Shown here: positions 48,506 to 61,760 of the stretch, piece by piece
Numbering within the stretch: the stretch's first letter is position 1
How the letters are laid out: each line of letters opens with the position of its first letter
Assembly: GCF_001949145.1 (NCBI RefSeq)
Contig: NW_019091363.1
Location: forward strand, 1,304,387 to 1,368,386
Direction of reading: 5' to 3'
Length of the DNA: 64,000 nucleotides
Source: Acanthaster planci
Lineage: Eukaryota > Echinodermata > Asteroidea > Valvatida > Acanthasteridae
Made by a program: the position numbers and the translations under genes
The notes under the pieces: model-generated
The model's input: the letters and a program-made list of their open reading frames with translations, nothing else
Told to the model about the DNA's origin: nothing
Databases searched by the model: none

Positions 48506-50817
48506 CACAGTTCAATTTAGAATGAACTGGCCTAAGGACAAAAAACTACATCCTTTTTTTTCAATATTTACGTTGGTGTTTGGTTCCTTTGAATTACGCT
48601 TTCATTGTAGGAACTATTACGTCGTGCACATGAATTCTAGCGCCCGAATTCCACGAGCAAATCTTCTCGGTGAGTTACGTAGTCACGTCCACGCATTGAT
48701 ATTGTGAAGTATAATTCTGCAAAGTACTCGAGTAACTCGTGCAATCGGTTTTAGTGATTCGAACGACCGATTTAGCAATTCGTTGGAACGAGTGAGAATT
48801 CGCGGGAACGAAATATTTACATAAAAAGATTGCACCCTGCCCCTTCCCTCGCCTCATACAAAACAAACCTACAATTGTACAGTATTTTGCTGCTCACCAA
48901 AATAAGCTATACTCAACCTTGCACGGGGGACTGGACATTATGCCGAAAAGCACACAGTTCGGTCCCCCAAGTATTATCAAGGCTTATCTTCATGGAGATG
49001 TTCGATACCCAGAATAATCGATTAAGATTTGGGTCACGACCGTACAATACTCGACTGAAGCATCCCAGGAGATCTCAGCAGTTTCTCAAATACTGCCATC
49101 GCTAAAGACATTCACGACCGATCCATACCACTGCACTACAGTTTCTCGAGAAGGCTCAACATTGTCTTACACCGGCCCGAGGTCCATAAAGGAGTAAAGC
49201 GGATCCCAGACAAGAGGCATATCTATATGACTTGGAAGAGTAATCCAACAGCTAGACCGAACACGGACGGGTCAACGTATTTCAAGTGGAGCAGAAGCTA
49301 TACCGAGGAGGCACCCTTCCTTTTTTTAAATCTTGCACCAACCTGTTTCTTAATAGCTACATATTTTGTCTCCCTTATTTTTGGCTTCTGTAATGCCCCA
49401 GCAAGGTTGTAAGCGCTGTATAACGCCAGCGGTGAAAAACGCCTTTTAAACTTACTTATGCCGACGGCTTTTGATTGGGATGAATGACCTGGATGAGATA
49501 ATATCTGATGTTCAAATGAAAAAAAAGACAATGTCTACCACACCCTTTGTGTTTGTTTGAAATTCAAAATACCAATAATGGTAAACAGTAAGCATACTGG
49601 ACGCAGTTGGCCCAGTTCTTGTTCGTGAACGACAATTAAATATCAACATATATGCATATATGCATGTTAGAAAATTACCAATAAAATACAGGTTAACAGC
49701 AGACAGCGATGCACCAGAACACCTATAATCTTTTCCACAAGTAGACGTTTAATCAATACTTGAACCATGCTTAAACAGACTGAGGCCACACATCACTTCT
49801 ACAGACGTGCCTTGCTATACAATTCACAACAAAAAATGAACAGACTCCACCAATAGCACTTCTATTGAGTAAAACAAAGAGAGCACAACATGCCTACGCT
49901 AAAACTGCATTAGCACCGAATTGCAACAGTATACATTTACAGTCTCAATAACACTGGCAGACCTTCCAAAATCAAACATCCATAAGGGAGATGTTATATA
50001 CATGTCATGTAAAAGACGAAACAATTAACCCTTATGTGGGGTCCCTGGGAATAGCAGATTAGATTAGAGAAAAATGCTTTTGAAAGCGATGCGTCTTTGT
50101 TGAAACTATGTATCATACACGCGTCACGTTTATAACATTCACATTCTTAACAATTAAAAATTTAAAAGACGTTCTGTAGGAATCCTGAAGTCAAATCATC
50201 TAAACAAACCATGTTATGGCTTTCTGTGCACTTTTTGTCCATACTTTTGGTTGTTTTCCGGGCATTGCGTCTGAACACTTAACAAGACATGTCTGCAGAT
50301 AGCAAATTGAATTGCTGGTAGAACAACTAACAAAACAGGCTTTTAGCTTTTAAACCATTAGCAATGACAAAAAACGTAAGTGCTGACTTCCACAGAAAAT
50401 TTGATTTGACATTAGCAAAAGTGCTTGTAATATTTTGAATGTTTAACTATTTCCAATTTCAATCTTTCATTGCAGCGTTGTTTGTGTATTTCCAAAGTCT
50501 GTTTTTCTTGTGAGACCAATTCCCTCACATTTCAGTTTTGAATGAAAATGACGCCACCCTACCTCCTCTCCTAAAAAGGAGAGAGAGTGAGAGATATAAA
50601 ACAAACCAGATTTCAGGTATAGCATCTCAAAACGCTATCTCAACCATACGCTAGAGGGAATGTCAGAAAAAAATCGTATGCATTGATCATATGTGGCACG
50701 ATCACGCAGAAAAACCCAAAACTGGGGGGGGGGGAAGATCAGGCTGAGCTATGAATTCTATCGAGAAAATTCTCTTGAATAAAGTTCGCAGTGAAACAGT
50801 AACTTCTCATACTTGGC
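48506..50817. other. Non-coding stretch, no gene seen
   Basis: No gene recognised. A G run occurs at about 50725-50733. Confidence 0.5.
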
Positions 50818-50965
50818 GGGTTCATACTTGGCGCGAAAGCGAACAAAAACGCCAAGTTGTCAGGCCAGGTCAAATTATATTCGGACTGCCAATTCGCAAA
50901 TGTTGAACATGTTTCAACTGGGGCAAAACTTTGCAGCTAAACTTTCGTGACGTCAAAAATGGCTT
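50818..50965 (+). repeat. Dispersed repeat GGTTCATACTTGGCGCGAA, copy 2
   Basis: Same order of words as at 48373-48505 and the same orientation, 2.4 kb apart. A CATACTTGGCGGG word immediately before it repeats its own start. Confidence 0.6.
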
Positions 50966-52831
50966 TGCTTTCACACCCACCTGTAGTATGGCCAGGCCTT
51001 AACAAGAAAATATCGATTTCTAGTAAATGTAGACGTTTGCTTGTTTGCACTTGTTATCTGTCATGTCAGATCTTGTTAGTCAGTCATCAGGCAAACGTGT
51101 CCAGGGCCCTCGCCATCTTATGCCAATTAATTTCCGTACTTAAGGTCCCAGGCATGACAAGCGATTACATGGTTGTGGGAACGTGCACTGGTGAAGTTCT
51201 TATGCGTATTTCTCACCATGTTGAGGGATCTTTTAAAAAACAGACTGCCGGAAGCATTTTTTACTAGTGTCTTTTTGATAATTGCATTAAGTTCACAAGC
51301 CACTTCCGTCATCATGATCACAGACATGGCTAGATAATTCCAAATGGGGGAACAATCATGGAATTTACTCTTATTCCCCAACCTAACACTTTTCCATTCT
51401 TGGCGAGATCCCCATGATTTTGCTGACCTAACTGACTCCATGCAGGGTGTCACAACCCCTACACCTCTCTAGCGCCGCCCGTGATTATGATAACCTATAT
51501 TCCAAACATCGGTGAGTACAGTCGTATACACAGCACTTCGTAACGAAAAGAAAAAATGAAAATAGTCTTTTACAGCCTACGCGTCAGAGTGTAACTGGTG
51601 AAGATGAATTATTTGCTGACATTATTAGTATATTGGTTTGGCAATTTCGCATATTAGCGCCATCCCATGGCGTCTCGATATTGATTTCTAGTGTAATCCA
51701 TCCTGTCATGGCCAGGTATAGTAATGATGGTCGCTTGGTCCTGAGAGAATATTATAATTGTACTACAGTCAAGTCACTTAGGCAAATAAGTCTAGTCATT
51801 CATCAAACACCGGATAGCGAGTCAAGCGCAATCGCAAAGAACAAAGGTCGCCGTTGGTTAGGCAGCTAAACTGTGGCATGGGCAACGAAATCACGTCTAA
51901 GTACAGGGGCTAGAGAGAATTTTTGCTAAGACGACGTGACTGAGGAATGCTTGTATTAGTACCAAACATGAAGTTAAGTACTTAAGTACAGAATATAGAT
52001 TTAAAGAATTGGAGCTTTAACTGACCATCGATGCTATTTCTTCAACCTGCTAACAGCCCTGTCCGTACACATAAATGTCACAAGCACCATGTGGTCCATG
52101 TGGTAACGGCAATTGATCTCGAAATAAACTACTCCTAAATGCTTTTAAGGAACAAATCTACCATATAAGACGAATGATAAAATACGTACATTATCTCTTT
52201 ATGTCTAATTAAAGTATCACAAACACCAGATTAGTTTGTCTGTCTGTGATTGTGGTTCAGTCGACAAACGCTATCACAGCAAGTACCGAGTTGCTGATAA
52301 GGAATGATATTACGTTTTACTCAAGATTGTTCAAGGACACAGAGAACACTGCTGACTTACATATTACCGTCTTGTAAATAGTGAGGCATCTCTTTCGTCT
52401 AGTTTTCACTTCCAACCACGAAACAAACAATCACAAAATCAAACGTTAAGGTTCAGGCTATACTCCAAAAATAGTCAACAGGTGGCAGGCCTACCTGTAC
52501 GGAGAGATAGTAGGAGTTAGAGAGTATGTCTTGAAGCATCTCTGTAATACACAGTCTCTTGTCTTCAAAACTAAAGCACTACAACCCCACAATCATTACA
52601 GAATTTGGCCCCCGCCCTTAAGAAAAATCGTCGTACCCTCAGACGTCACTTAGCAGATCAATTATGAACACTTTCGAAAACGTTTACACGCGACAATATA
52701 TATCAATGTACGTTTATATTTTTCTGTCAATACAGAGGTTAAAACGACAGTGTAAATCTTGATCCTTTTGCAACATTATCACTGATGGTCGAGTGGTTTG
52801 AATTAAGTCATGTTTAACGTTCATTAGGTTT
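50966..52831. other. Non-coding stretch downstream of GPCR C
   Basis: The part just below 52832 is presumably the 3' UTR of the minus-strand GPCR C; no canonical polyadenylation signal stood out close to the stop. No other gene recognised. Confidence 0.45.
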
Positions 52832-53992
52832 TCATAAAATTTCGACGCGGGTTGCAGTCTGGCATCTGTGAGATGCGCTTCTGGAGTCGTTCGCTGCAGC
52901 TGCATCGTTTTCCTTTCGTCCTCTTTGGGAGACAATTCCGCGGCACCGCTCAAAAGAGAAGGCCATCTTAAAGTTAGCCCTATACCTGTGACTCATGAGG
53001 GTGTAAATCAAAGGGTTGGCCACTGAATTCACATAGGAGAGAGCGCGGGAAATCTCAAGGAACAGACCCTGCCATTCCGCGGGAATAAAATTGGTTTTCT
53101 GGATGTCTCTGATTACATTGAACAATGCAATCAACTCAAAAGGAAACAGGCAGCAAAAGAAAACGACCCCATTAACCACGAGCATGCGGGCGATTTGGTT
53201 TCTCATAGTGACATTCTTGTCTTGAGACATCCCATGGCTGCCCAGGTTTTGTATAGAGCGGTCCAGACCTCGAATGATGTTAACGTACAGGAACACATTC
53301 AGAGCGAACGCGAGGAAGAAAGGGACCGTCTGCATGACGTTGGAGACGTAGTCCACCCATTCCTGACGAGATTGGCACACGTACATGTGCGAAGGAAATC
53401 CTTGGTACTTGTCTTCTTCAGGCCACATGAGGCAGTATTTGACGAACATATCCCGGGAAGGAATCAAACAGGCTACAACACACAAACTGAGTACCCAGGA
53501 ACCAGCGCAGAGCTTGACCGGAGTTCTTTTCCCCCTTCTTCCCTTCGAAGCTTGTGGTCGACGGACCGCCAAGAAACGATCGAAAGACACAAGTGTAACG
53601 AAGCCAAGAGATGCAAAGTAGGTTAGATCGGCGATGAGATACAGCACGATGCATCCGAAGTGACCGTGTGGGCCATTGTCTCCTGGGATAGGAGACAAGT
53701 AGTACGCCCAAAGTTTGTCCACTATGGCGCTGAGCAGGAACAAAATGTCTGCTACGGCCAAGTTGGTTAAATACCAATTGGTGACTGTCCGCATCTCGGT
53801 TTGACGGTACACCACAAAAATGAAGGCTGTATTCCCCAGGATTCCAAGAAACAGGAGAATTGGTAGAAGAACAATAATTAAAAAACTCTGCCCGTCGTTA
53901 TACGTGTAGGAATCCACAGAGTCAAGGGAGATATTAACACGGAACTCATACAAGCAGTCTACGCTTTCGTTCAGAGACATGAAGTCATCCAT
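52832..53992 (-). CDS. Peptide-receptor-like class A GPCR (GPCR C)
   Basis: Single-exon receptor; from ATG 53992 it has 386 residues. The frame stays open to an ATG at 54220 (462 residues), but that start has a weak context (CGG before ATG) and the extra 76 residues look unstructured, whereas ATG 53992 has A at -3 and G at +4 and puts a normal N terminus with sequons N8-E-S and N20-I-S before TM1. Motifs: TM1 GILGN (N54), MRTVTNWYLTNLAVAD in ICL1/TM2 (D82), TM3 C114, DRF at 138-140, TM4 W166, ECL2 C206, TM5 P224, TM6 CLFP (C281, P284) in place of CWxP, and TM7 NPLIY (326-330). The MRTxTN and NPLIYTLMS style fits the TRH / neuromedin U / ghrelin receptor group of neuropeptide receptors. It is not close to the two other receptors here. 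Ligand and exact subfamily unknown. Confidence 0.92.
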   Translation of the reverse strand: MDDFMSLNESVDCLYEFRVNISLDSVDSYTYNDGQSFLIIVLLPILLFLGILGNTAFIFVVYRQTEMRTVTNWYLTNLAVADILFLLSAIVDKLWAYYLSPIPGDNGPHGHFGCIVLYLIADLTYFASLGFVTLVSFDRFLAVRRPQASKGRRGKRTPVKLCAGSWVLSLCVVACLIPSRDMFVKYCLMWPEEDKYQGFPSHMYVCQSRQEWVDYVSNVMQTVPFFLAFALNVFLYVNIIRGLDRSIQNLGSHGMSQDKNVTMRNQIARMLVVNGVVFFCCLFPFELIALFNVIRDIQKTNFIPAEWQGLFLEISRALSYVNSVANPLIYTLMSHRYRANFKMAFSFERCRGIVSQRGRKENDAAAANDSRSASHRCQTATRVEIL

Positions 53993-56495
53993 ATTTACCA
54001 GCTCAAGGAGAGCACCAAATGCAGAGCCTGAACTTCGGGATGATTTACAGGGAACGGCCGTGTTAGCTCTTCGTGCGGCTCCTGCCTGCCCGTGGATGAA
54101 ATACGCCACTCCTAAAATCCCTGTCGCACCGGGCTTTTTAATGTCGCCCTCCAAAACTGACATGCGCAGTATCCACCATCGGGCTTCGATCTCAGCGAAC
54201 TCGCGCACAGTGTCCAGCATCCGCTTTCATTTGGCAAGTAGGCTGTGTGGAAACACACTGTCTGGTGCGACATAAAGTGGATGAACTGTTTGCTGAGAGA
54301 TACGTGCAGGCAGCGCAGTCTGAGTCTGCAGGGTTTTTTCCTATTTTGTTTGCAGCAGTATCGTTCAGTGAACAAGGAAGAAAATGAAATGGTTTGGAAA
54401 TTGGGATTCGATGAAATACATATTTCCCCATCATGAAAACAGAGGGGTTTCGTATGCACTGAATTAATATCCATAAAAATACTTACTTTTTAAGAGTAAA
54501 CATTCTTGTTTGTTACTTAATGTCTAAGCGATGTTAAGTTACAGAAAATCAGCTTTATTGAACAATAATAAATACGTGCTTGACCAAGCTCAGGAGAAGG
54601 AACGCGACTTACGCCTGAGCCGCAGGCAAGGGCGTTATCAACATTCAGTCTCCTAAACCGGTCTTCAACGTTAGTTTAAGACAGGCCAAACACATGTTTT
54701 TTTCCCATTTATAGATATTTTTTTTAGTCAGAGGGTAAAACATGTCAATATATGATGGATTTCCAAACTTTTGTTTCAAAATTTTACTTTCATTATCCTG
54801 GACACCCCGTCTATTTTATGGTATATTCATTGTGCATGTTGTCCAACGGAATCTCCTTATATGGACTTGACACTGGCGTGGCGATCCGCGTCCACACAGA
54901 CTCTTGACCAATCAGAATTGATTGAACTGTCTTGTAACCAGGTGCCAGCGCGTGATTTGCGCAGCTGGCCTTATCACTTCTCAGCGGGCATTATCAAATG
55001 TTAATACATGGTCAAGTTGCACGTTGTTGAATGGAGAGGCTTTATGAATTGTTTGTGAATAGAAACTGGCATTCCATCTAACTAGTCAAATTGTGGTTCC
55101 TGGGTTCCACAGTTGGAAAAACGTGGCATTGCTCATTGTTATGCGGATCGGAGTCAACTGAATCAAGCGTGCCCTTGGTTGTGCGAGTGTCTTGCGGTGC
55201 TGAGCTTATCCACCATTTACAATGAGCCACTTCATTTCAGAAATGCAGGGTCATTCGGGAACAAAGCACGCGCGCGATGAGACCGTGGCCGCACTTGTGG
55301 GTCAGACCTCACACCGGGGCCGAATGACCTAGACGCAGTTCATTTTGGGGCATACGCTGTTAGGAGTGGTTCATTTTGAATTGGACGGGAAGGTAAGCTC
55401 TTTATGTACTTATACATATAAAGCAAGATTTGGGTCGGAGAGAACCCCCCTCCCCGCTTTGTGTTGGTCATTATTTCACTGGAATCTAAAGAAATCTTTT
55501 CAGGCGTCGAGGGGGGAATGTGTTAGGTTACAATAGTCTAGAGTGTGTTGGCGATTGGACATGTTAGGAGGATACCCCTGTCTCATTTCGTGCTGGATAA
55601 CTACTGTAGAGCAAACACTCTGGATGCAAATTGCATACTCGTAATAATCCCTGGCTCTTTGTGTGTCACTACATGTACGTGTAGTGCAATGGCTGTGCCC
55701 GTAATAAAGGAAGCCACCATGAACTTGAATGTATGCTTGTTGAAAATCTGTACTATTAAAATATTTCCCATCTGTTTTTCATAATGATTATTGTCCCAGA
55801 TTGGTCCTTATTCAAGGAAGCAGAACGCCCGAACAGGACCTCATACCAAGTTGTGTGATTCAGAACACTGTAGAAGGTCTTTGAGTTTGAGGAGGTATAC
55901 ACCTAAGTTGAAAGGCCTTTGTGACTGCAACGCGAGAGGTGAACATGTTCTTTTTCTGCCTTCGATCTGTTGACAAAATCTTGCGAGCAAGAGGATCTCG
56001 CATCAATATTACATCAGCAGGACAGAGCGGCAAGCCCACAACCACCTTTGTTAGCACCTGCAGACTGTTGCGATTATAGTTTCCTTTCGTGGGAAAGTTC
56101 TGTTTCGTGTAATAAAAATGGAAGTGTTTAAGTTTAGAATTTGGTGCCATTGAAACCGGTTTGCAATCGTATTAAACAGACTCTTTCCACCTGAGTTGTA
56201 AATCTGAGCATAACTGGTGGAACCTCCGGCTTTGCCCCCCAAGAAGTAGTTTTCTGGACACAATCCTGAAGTCGACTAAGTGAGTCTTGGGTTCTCTCCA
56301 GAGAATAGCTTAGCTGAATATAAGTGGCCTTGTTACCTCCCAAATTACGGTTCATCACACAGTTTCTTCAAAAGGAATGCCTGGAAAAGATTTTCGCTTG
56401 GGCTTTTTAAATTCTCTTCTCTCGTAGACAGCCTATATTTTACCTTTAGAGATGACAGAATCTGCTGTGCGGTCTTTTTAGCTTTGACAGAAGAA
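53993..56495. other. 5' side of GPCR C and non-coding stretch
   Basis: 53993-54220 is open in frame with GPCR C and is either 5' UTR or an N-terminal extension. Beyond it no gene is recognised. Confidence 0.5.
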
Positions 56496-56916
56496 TTAAA
56501 GGGTAACAGAAATCAAAACTATTTAGTTCACGTGAAGTATTTCAAAATAACAGTAAATACGTAACCATTAAAAAAATCGTAAATTTAATGTTTACAACTT
56601 TAATTATGACCCCTAAATGAAAAAAAAGATCCTGCGTTTCCCCGTTCACAAAAAAATCCCCTTTTAACCGTTTGCGCTCCCTTGCTGATCAGATGACGTC
56701 ATCGCTAGAACGCTGACATTTACAGTATACATGTACATGTACATTGCGCAAAGCACATACAGTGTCGCACGTTTGCAATTGACCACGTTGTATTTGATGT
56801 AGCTTGGCCCACAGGCAAACATTGTTTTGAAATGCTTACATGTTGTTATTATCATTTTCAAATACTTCACGTGAACTAAATGTTTTCAGTATCTGTTCCC
56901 CCTTAACTGTCAGCGT
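56496..56916. mobile_element. TIR element bounded by TTAA
   Basis: The left terminus (56496-56550: TTAAAGGGTAACAGAAATCA through TTTAGTTCACGTGAAGTATT) is the imperfect reverse complement of 56855-56916. TTAA is present at both outer ends, as in piggyBac- or Kolobok-type targets. About 420 bp without coding capacity. Confidence 0.75.
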
Positions 56917-59900
56917 GCAAAGAGAAATGAACAGTAGAATCAACTGTGCAGTACAGATACCTCTGTAATGCCAGGTGACGAAACAATTTACTGTTAATAA
57001 ATACCGCCCCCGTTCTTTTATAAATCATGGTTTGTACGAGTATTATCTGGGCATGTTAAAATGGCAAAATGACGGTTCTCAATGGGGCAGGGTATGCTAT
57101 TGCTACCTCCCACTTCGTATTAGCCCCCTCCCCTTTCCCCAGAAGCTTCTACTTCATTGAAAAGAGCAAGCACATGTGAAAATAATTTCGACATTATATC
57201 CGTAACAGGTTGCCAGTTATGGGCACCTGGTGCATATAACAGGAGCGGCAGGAACCGTTTTCCAGACTAAGAGGATTCCCACTCCGGCGAGAATCACCGG
57301 TACAGGGCCTGAACCTTGAGCAGAAAGCCACATTGTGTCTTTGCTGGAGACTTTTTATTTCACTGAACGGCTATCTCCTCTTCTTTTCGCCCGTGAATTA
57401 CAACGTCATTTACCGCAACAATAAATGACGCAGTCGTTAGGAGCTGCGGCCAAGCGTTGGTTTAGCTCTACTGCCCAGAAGAGTTAACGCTTGATTAATA
57501 TATTTATTACATTAACAACGCATCCTTCCTCCGGAAATGATCCTGAATGATTAATCATTTGAGATTGCTTCAGAGTTTGCCCTTTTTTACATGTTAGTTT
57601 TCCAATGGCTATAGGCCTACATTTTGATCACCAGGACAGGGTGATCGACGTCCAAACTCTTGGCCCGCAACTGTTTGGTGCAAGGACAAGTACGATAGCA
57701 TTGCAGTATCGGTTCCACGATGTGGAATAATCCATGTACATTAGGACTCATGAGTTTCTTTTTAACGTGACTTTTCACGTCACATCTCCTACGAGAACTT
57801 GCGGTTCGCCATCTTGGATGTAAGACTGTGTCTTTTAGTTTTTTTTAAGTCTACCGCTTTGGTTTATTGCCACCAGCGTGCCACACTGAATAGCCGTAGT
57901 CTGAAGTGCCGGATTTGGACATGGCCCTATACCAGAGAAGGCTAATGGAAGAGTTTTGTGAGAAATGCTCTGACATCAGTACATACGATGGATACCAAAC
58001 CGCTTCGTGCATAATCCGAAACGTGCCTTCGTTGTGTAATACCTGTGTCATTCAAACTGTAACTTATTTTTACCGTTAAATGATTATGGTCGCAGGTGAA
58101 ATATACATCGAGTCAAAGATCTTAATAAAAATTGCATTATTACACTACCCTGCTCAAAGCTAGGATGACATAAATGCAGTTTTCATATGATATCATAGAC
58201 ATACCTAAAGGCACCCTTTTTAAATTTTATGGTTCTCATCTCCGACCGAGCCTACTTTCGGCTCCCGACCTCTAAAAAAGCCTTTTTCCCACCGACCCTG
58301 CTGAGAGGACCTTGCCTCTAGAAAAAGTAGGTTGTGATGACCTGTGAAATAAACAGCCCTGAAAATGCCCAAACATCAACTCAGTGACGGTATCCACGGT
58401 ACGGCATCGCTACCAGACCTAGCGGTACCGCACCCAATAGGCCTATACTACATGTATGCAGCGCAACAGGAAAACCAACACACATTACACACACAAACAC
58501 CTTACGGGTGTCACGACACTGACTCCAACCATGTAGGCCCTACTGTGTTGTGTACTAATACAAATATTTATCTGTACTCAGCCAGAAACAAAGACACCCA
58601 TGCTACTCAATAAAAAAAAACAAGTATCAAGTGTACATTGTGCACTTTGTCTGATTTATTCTGTCATCTATATCGTAACGATCATTTTTGTGTTTGGGGG
58701 GAATTTTTTTTTTTTTCAACCAACCAACCCTACCTCAAATGAATAAAAAAACAACTATATGAGAACCATAGAATACAAAAAGAGTGCCCTAAAACATATA
58801 GGCTTCTCATCTGAAGGTTGTCATAAGTCTCTTCACTGCCACTCTAAAGACCTTTTTTCTGTGTAAAATGTAAATGATTAAACAGAGTAGTACCTTATGA
58901 CTCATAGTTACCGGGCATAACGACATCCTTGTCAAAGGTGCCAGTCTAATCATTTATGGAAAATTTTGTCGAGTGTTTAATCAGTAACTGTCTGGTCCAA
59001 GGAATCGCACTGCCTCTTGGGTCCGGACGGTAAGAGTTGGAACAGTGGCGACAGGAAACACCTGTCATCAAAAACTGTAACTTTAAAATAATGAGACGTG
59101 TTGCGTCAATTTAGAATTATGCCTGATGAAAGTATGTATCAACCAGACGGATCATGAGACCTTAAATGTCAAGCCAGCGTGTTTACTAAAATGCTGCTCA
59201 ATCAAGCAACGATGACTTTTGCGAAACTATAAGCTGATAGGCAATCGCTCCTACGGGGATACTAGACATAAATTGTATACTCGACATCGAGGTTCAAAAG
59301 GCACCGCCTCGAACTTGTCTATTTTTATACCAATCTTGTAATCGACCTTTTCCTCGAGAGACTCTCGATGACCCAGATACATGCTGGGTCGGGTTAAACA
59401 CAAAGAACCTCATCTGCATGAATGTCCTTGTTGTACTGAACGTTGTTACCTTGGTATCAAAGTCCTTTACTCATAATTTTATTTCTCTCTAGAATGAGCG
59501 CATCCCAAACATCACATATTGGCTTAGGTTCACTGCTATTGCTCTTCGGGAGGAACACACAATTAAATATTTAATTAAGCTAGCACGGCAGAATTTATGT
59601 CGAGCGGTCAATAAAGCAGTCATTAAAGTTTAACTGCCGTGTACAAGTGACGTACTGATACATAAAAGTGCCCTAGGTTCACACATGAAAGGGGGAAGAG
59701 ACAACAAGGTTACGGAAATATCTGCTCTCTGGACGGTAAAATATGGGTATAGTGACGTTTAAACCACATTGCACAAAAGGCCTTGCTGTTTGGGTTTTTA
59801 TAACTTCAAAAGCAAATAAGATTGGTATCACCACAAATGATAACAGATTATTTTAATACCGATCCCATGAAACCTAAGCAAGACCAAAGCATATCGAAAG

Positions 59901-60384
59901 TGGCTGAACAAACTTACATTTGTTTTCTTTTAGGAAATGACCGTTTTCATAAACACTTCTCAGTGAGAGTCACCCATTTAAAATGATATTTCAGCGTAAA
60001 GGCATGTACGTTTTGGGTGCGTTGCGTACATGATGCGACCCTATTAACATAACACACGAGTACGTTGCGTTCAGCTGTACAAATCCCCCCGGGAGCGATT
60101 TTTACGGATACGCAAAGCTTAGCGCAAGTGTTCACGCGCATAAAATTATGGAAAGGCGCCTTTACTCGTAGTTCTGTTGTCGGTACGCTTTGATTTAAGT
60201 GACATTTATGTTAATCAAGGGAGTGTTGTCAAATACAGGTCTGATTAAACTGGACTGACACCAAGAAGTATAAGAGAAAAATGAAAGTGATGGCATCTGT
60301 GTATCCGTAACGAGTCTACCGAAACAATGCTGCGTTCGGGTACAGCTCATGCATTCCCTTTCATATCAAGTTCAAAACGAAACG
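56917..60384. other. Non-coding stretch with one candidate inverted-repeat element
   Basis: An inverted pair, 58207-58239 (AAAGGCACCCTTTTTAAATT then ATGGTTCTCAT) and 58760-58792, bounds about 585 bp and could be another non-autonomous element; the identity is moderate. No gene recognised in the rest. Confidence 0.45.
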
Positions 60385-60505
60385 CATGTACGAAAGCCCT
60401 GGGGTGCCATCAAGTATTTTTTTTGAAAAAGTGAAGCACATATTGGTGTTTTTTGTTTGTTTGTTGGGGTGTTGGGGTGTTTGTTTGTTTGTTTGTTTGT
60501 TTTTA
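60385..60505 (+). repeat. Short dispersed repeat with (GTTT)n/GGGGTGTT tract
   Basis: 60385-60430 (ACGAAAGCCCTGGGGTGCCA) recurs in reverse at about 61650-61695. It is followed by a GTTT microsatellite carrying GTTGGGGT interruptions, the same composite as at 28207-28367 on the other strand. Confidence 0.65.
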
Positions 60506-61309
60506 CGAGAGAGGCCTACATATTTTCCAAAATTTGTTTCTCCAAAGTTTGTTTTTGCCAGACATATTTCTTTTAGATCGTTGTCTGTGATCCCAGACCA
60601 AATAGATCCCAACTACGTGTATCAATCGTCACACGACCGAATTGATCACTGTAGTAAACGAATGGCAGTGTTGATAAATTTCACGGACAGAAGAAGAAAA
60701 AGAAAATAGCCCATATTGATAGATAGGGTGAGTGAGCGGTAGAAAAAGAAATGGAGCTCATAGGAAGCGTTTAGCGAATTCCTTTTGGGTGGGCCGGCAT
60801 GGGGACAAGCACGGGCCATGGCAACCTTGCCTCCATGGGCTGCGTTCGTGTTCCTTCACTAGCCCATAGTAGTGTACAAATACAGCATGGTTTATTTCGG
60901 GAAAATAGTGGGAATTACTGGTCCCGAGGTGTAGGTCAGCTTGACTCCCTGGAGTCAAGCTGACCTACACTATACTGCTGTCTCCTCTTTTCAAAATGTT
61001 GGAACCGCATTGTTTCCAATCTCCATGGGCCAGATTAAGTAAACAGAGGATTTTAGTCACAATCCAAAAATGGCTTAAAAGAATTTTATGGTTACAATTG
61101 TTCAACTGTGCGTAAATTCCCAATACCGAGGAGTGAATTTGCACACGCTTTTAGTCGGGTGCCGTCTTGGCTACAGTACCCTGCCGTTGTTTTGAATAGG
61201 AGCTGCCTGTCTATGTGTTAATACGTCTGTGATCGTACCAATGGGAACAAGGTTGGGGCCAAGGATATGGAAGTAGTCCAGTAGACTGGCCCAAGTCTGG
61301 GGTTAGAAG
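60506..61309. other. Non-coding interval with a perfect palindrome
   Basis: Contains the 20-bp-arm palindrome at 60929-60970 described separately; no gene recognised. Confidence 0.5.
60929..60970. repeat. Perfect palindrome, 20-bp arms, 2-nt centre
   Basis: GTGTAGGTCAGCTTGACTCC at 60929-60948 is exactly inverted at 60951-60970, separated by CT. It could form a cruciform; the flanks are not complementary. Confidence 0.95.
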
Positions 61310-61650
61310 AATACATTTTGTAAAAAATAACTTGGAAAACATATATCCTGTCAATAAAAAGAAAAAAAATTCTCGAAAAACTGATTTTTTTAAAAATAGA
61401 AACAATGTTTCTAAAAATAGATCACAAAAATGTACCTCGTATAAAGAAACCTGGGGAAAATGTGTCTTATAAAAACAAATTTTGAAAAATGTATGTTCTA
61501 AAAAACAACATTTGGATAAAATATATCCCGTAAAAACAAAATTTAAAAACAGAAACAGTTTTACTAAAAACAGATCACAGAGAACGATCTTAAAAAATAT
61601 ATTTCATAACAACAAATTTAGAAATAATGCATTTCGTAAAAAATAAACTC
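61310..61650 (+). repeat. Degenerate A-rich minisatellite
   Basis: Roughly ten diverged units of about 30-35 bp with the shared words ATATCCCGTAAAAACAAAAT and TTTGAAAAAATGT. TTTCTAAAAATAGATCACAA occurs once and a similar TTTACTAAAAACAGATCACA about 180 bp later, indicating a higher-order duplication. Confidence 0.65.
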
Positions 61651-61760
61651 AAAAAAATATGTTGATGGTACTCCAGGGCTTTCATACTTATGCATGGTAA
61701 TCGTTGGGGAAACCCTGACTGTGTAAACAGGAAACAGCCGTATACCGGTATATCTACGGG

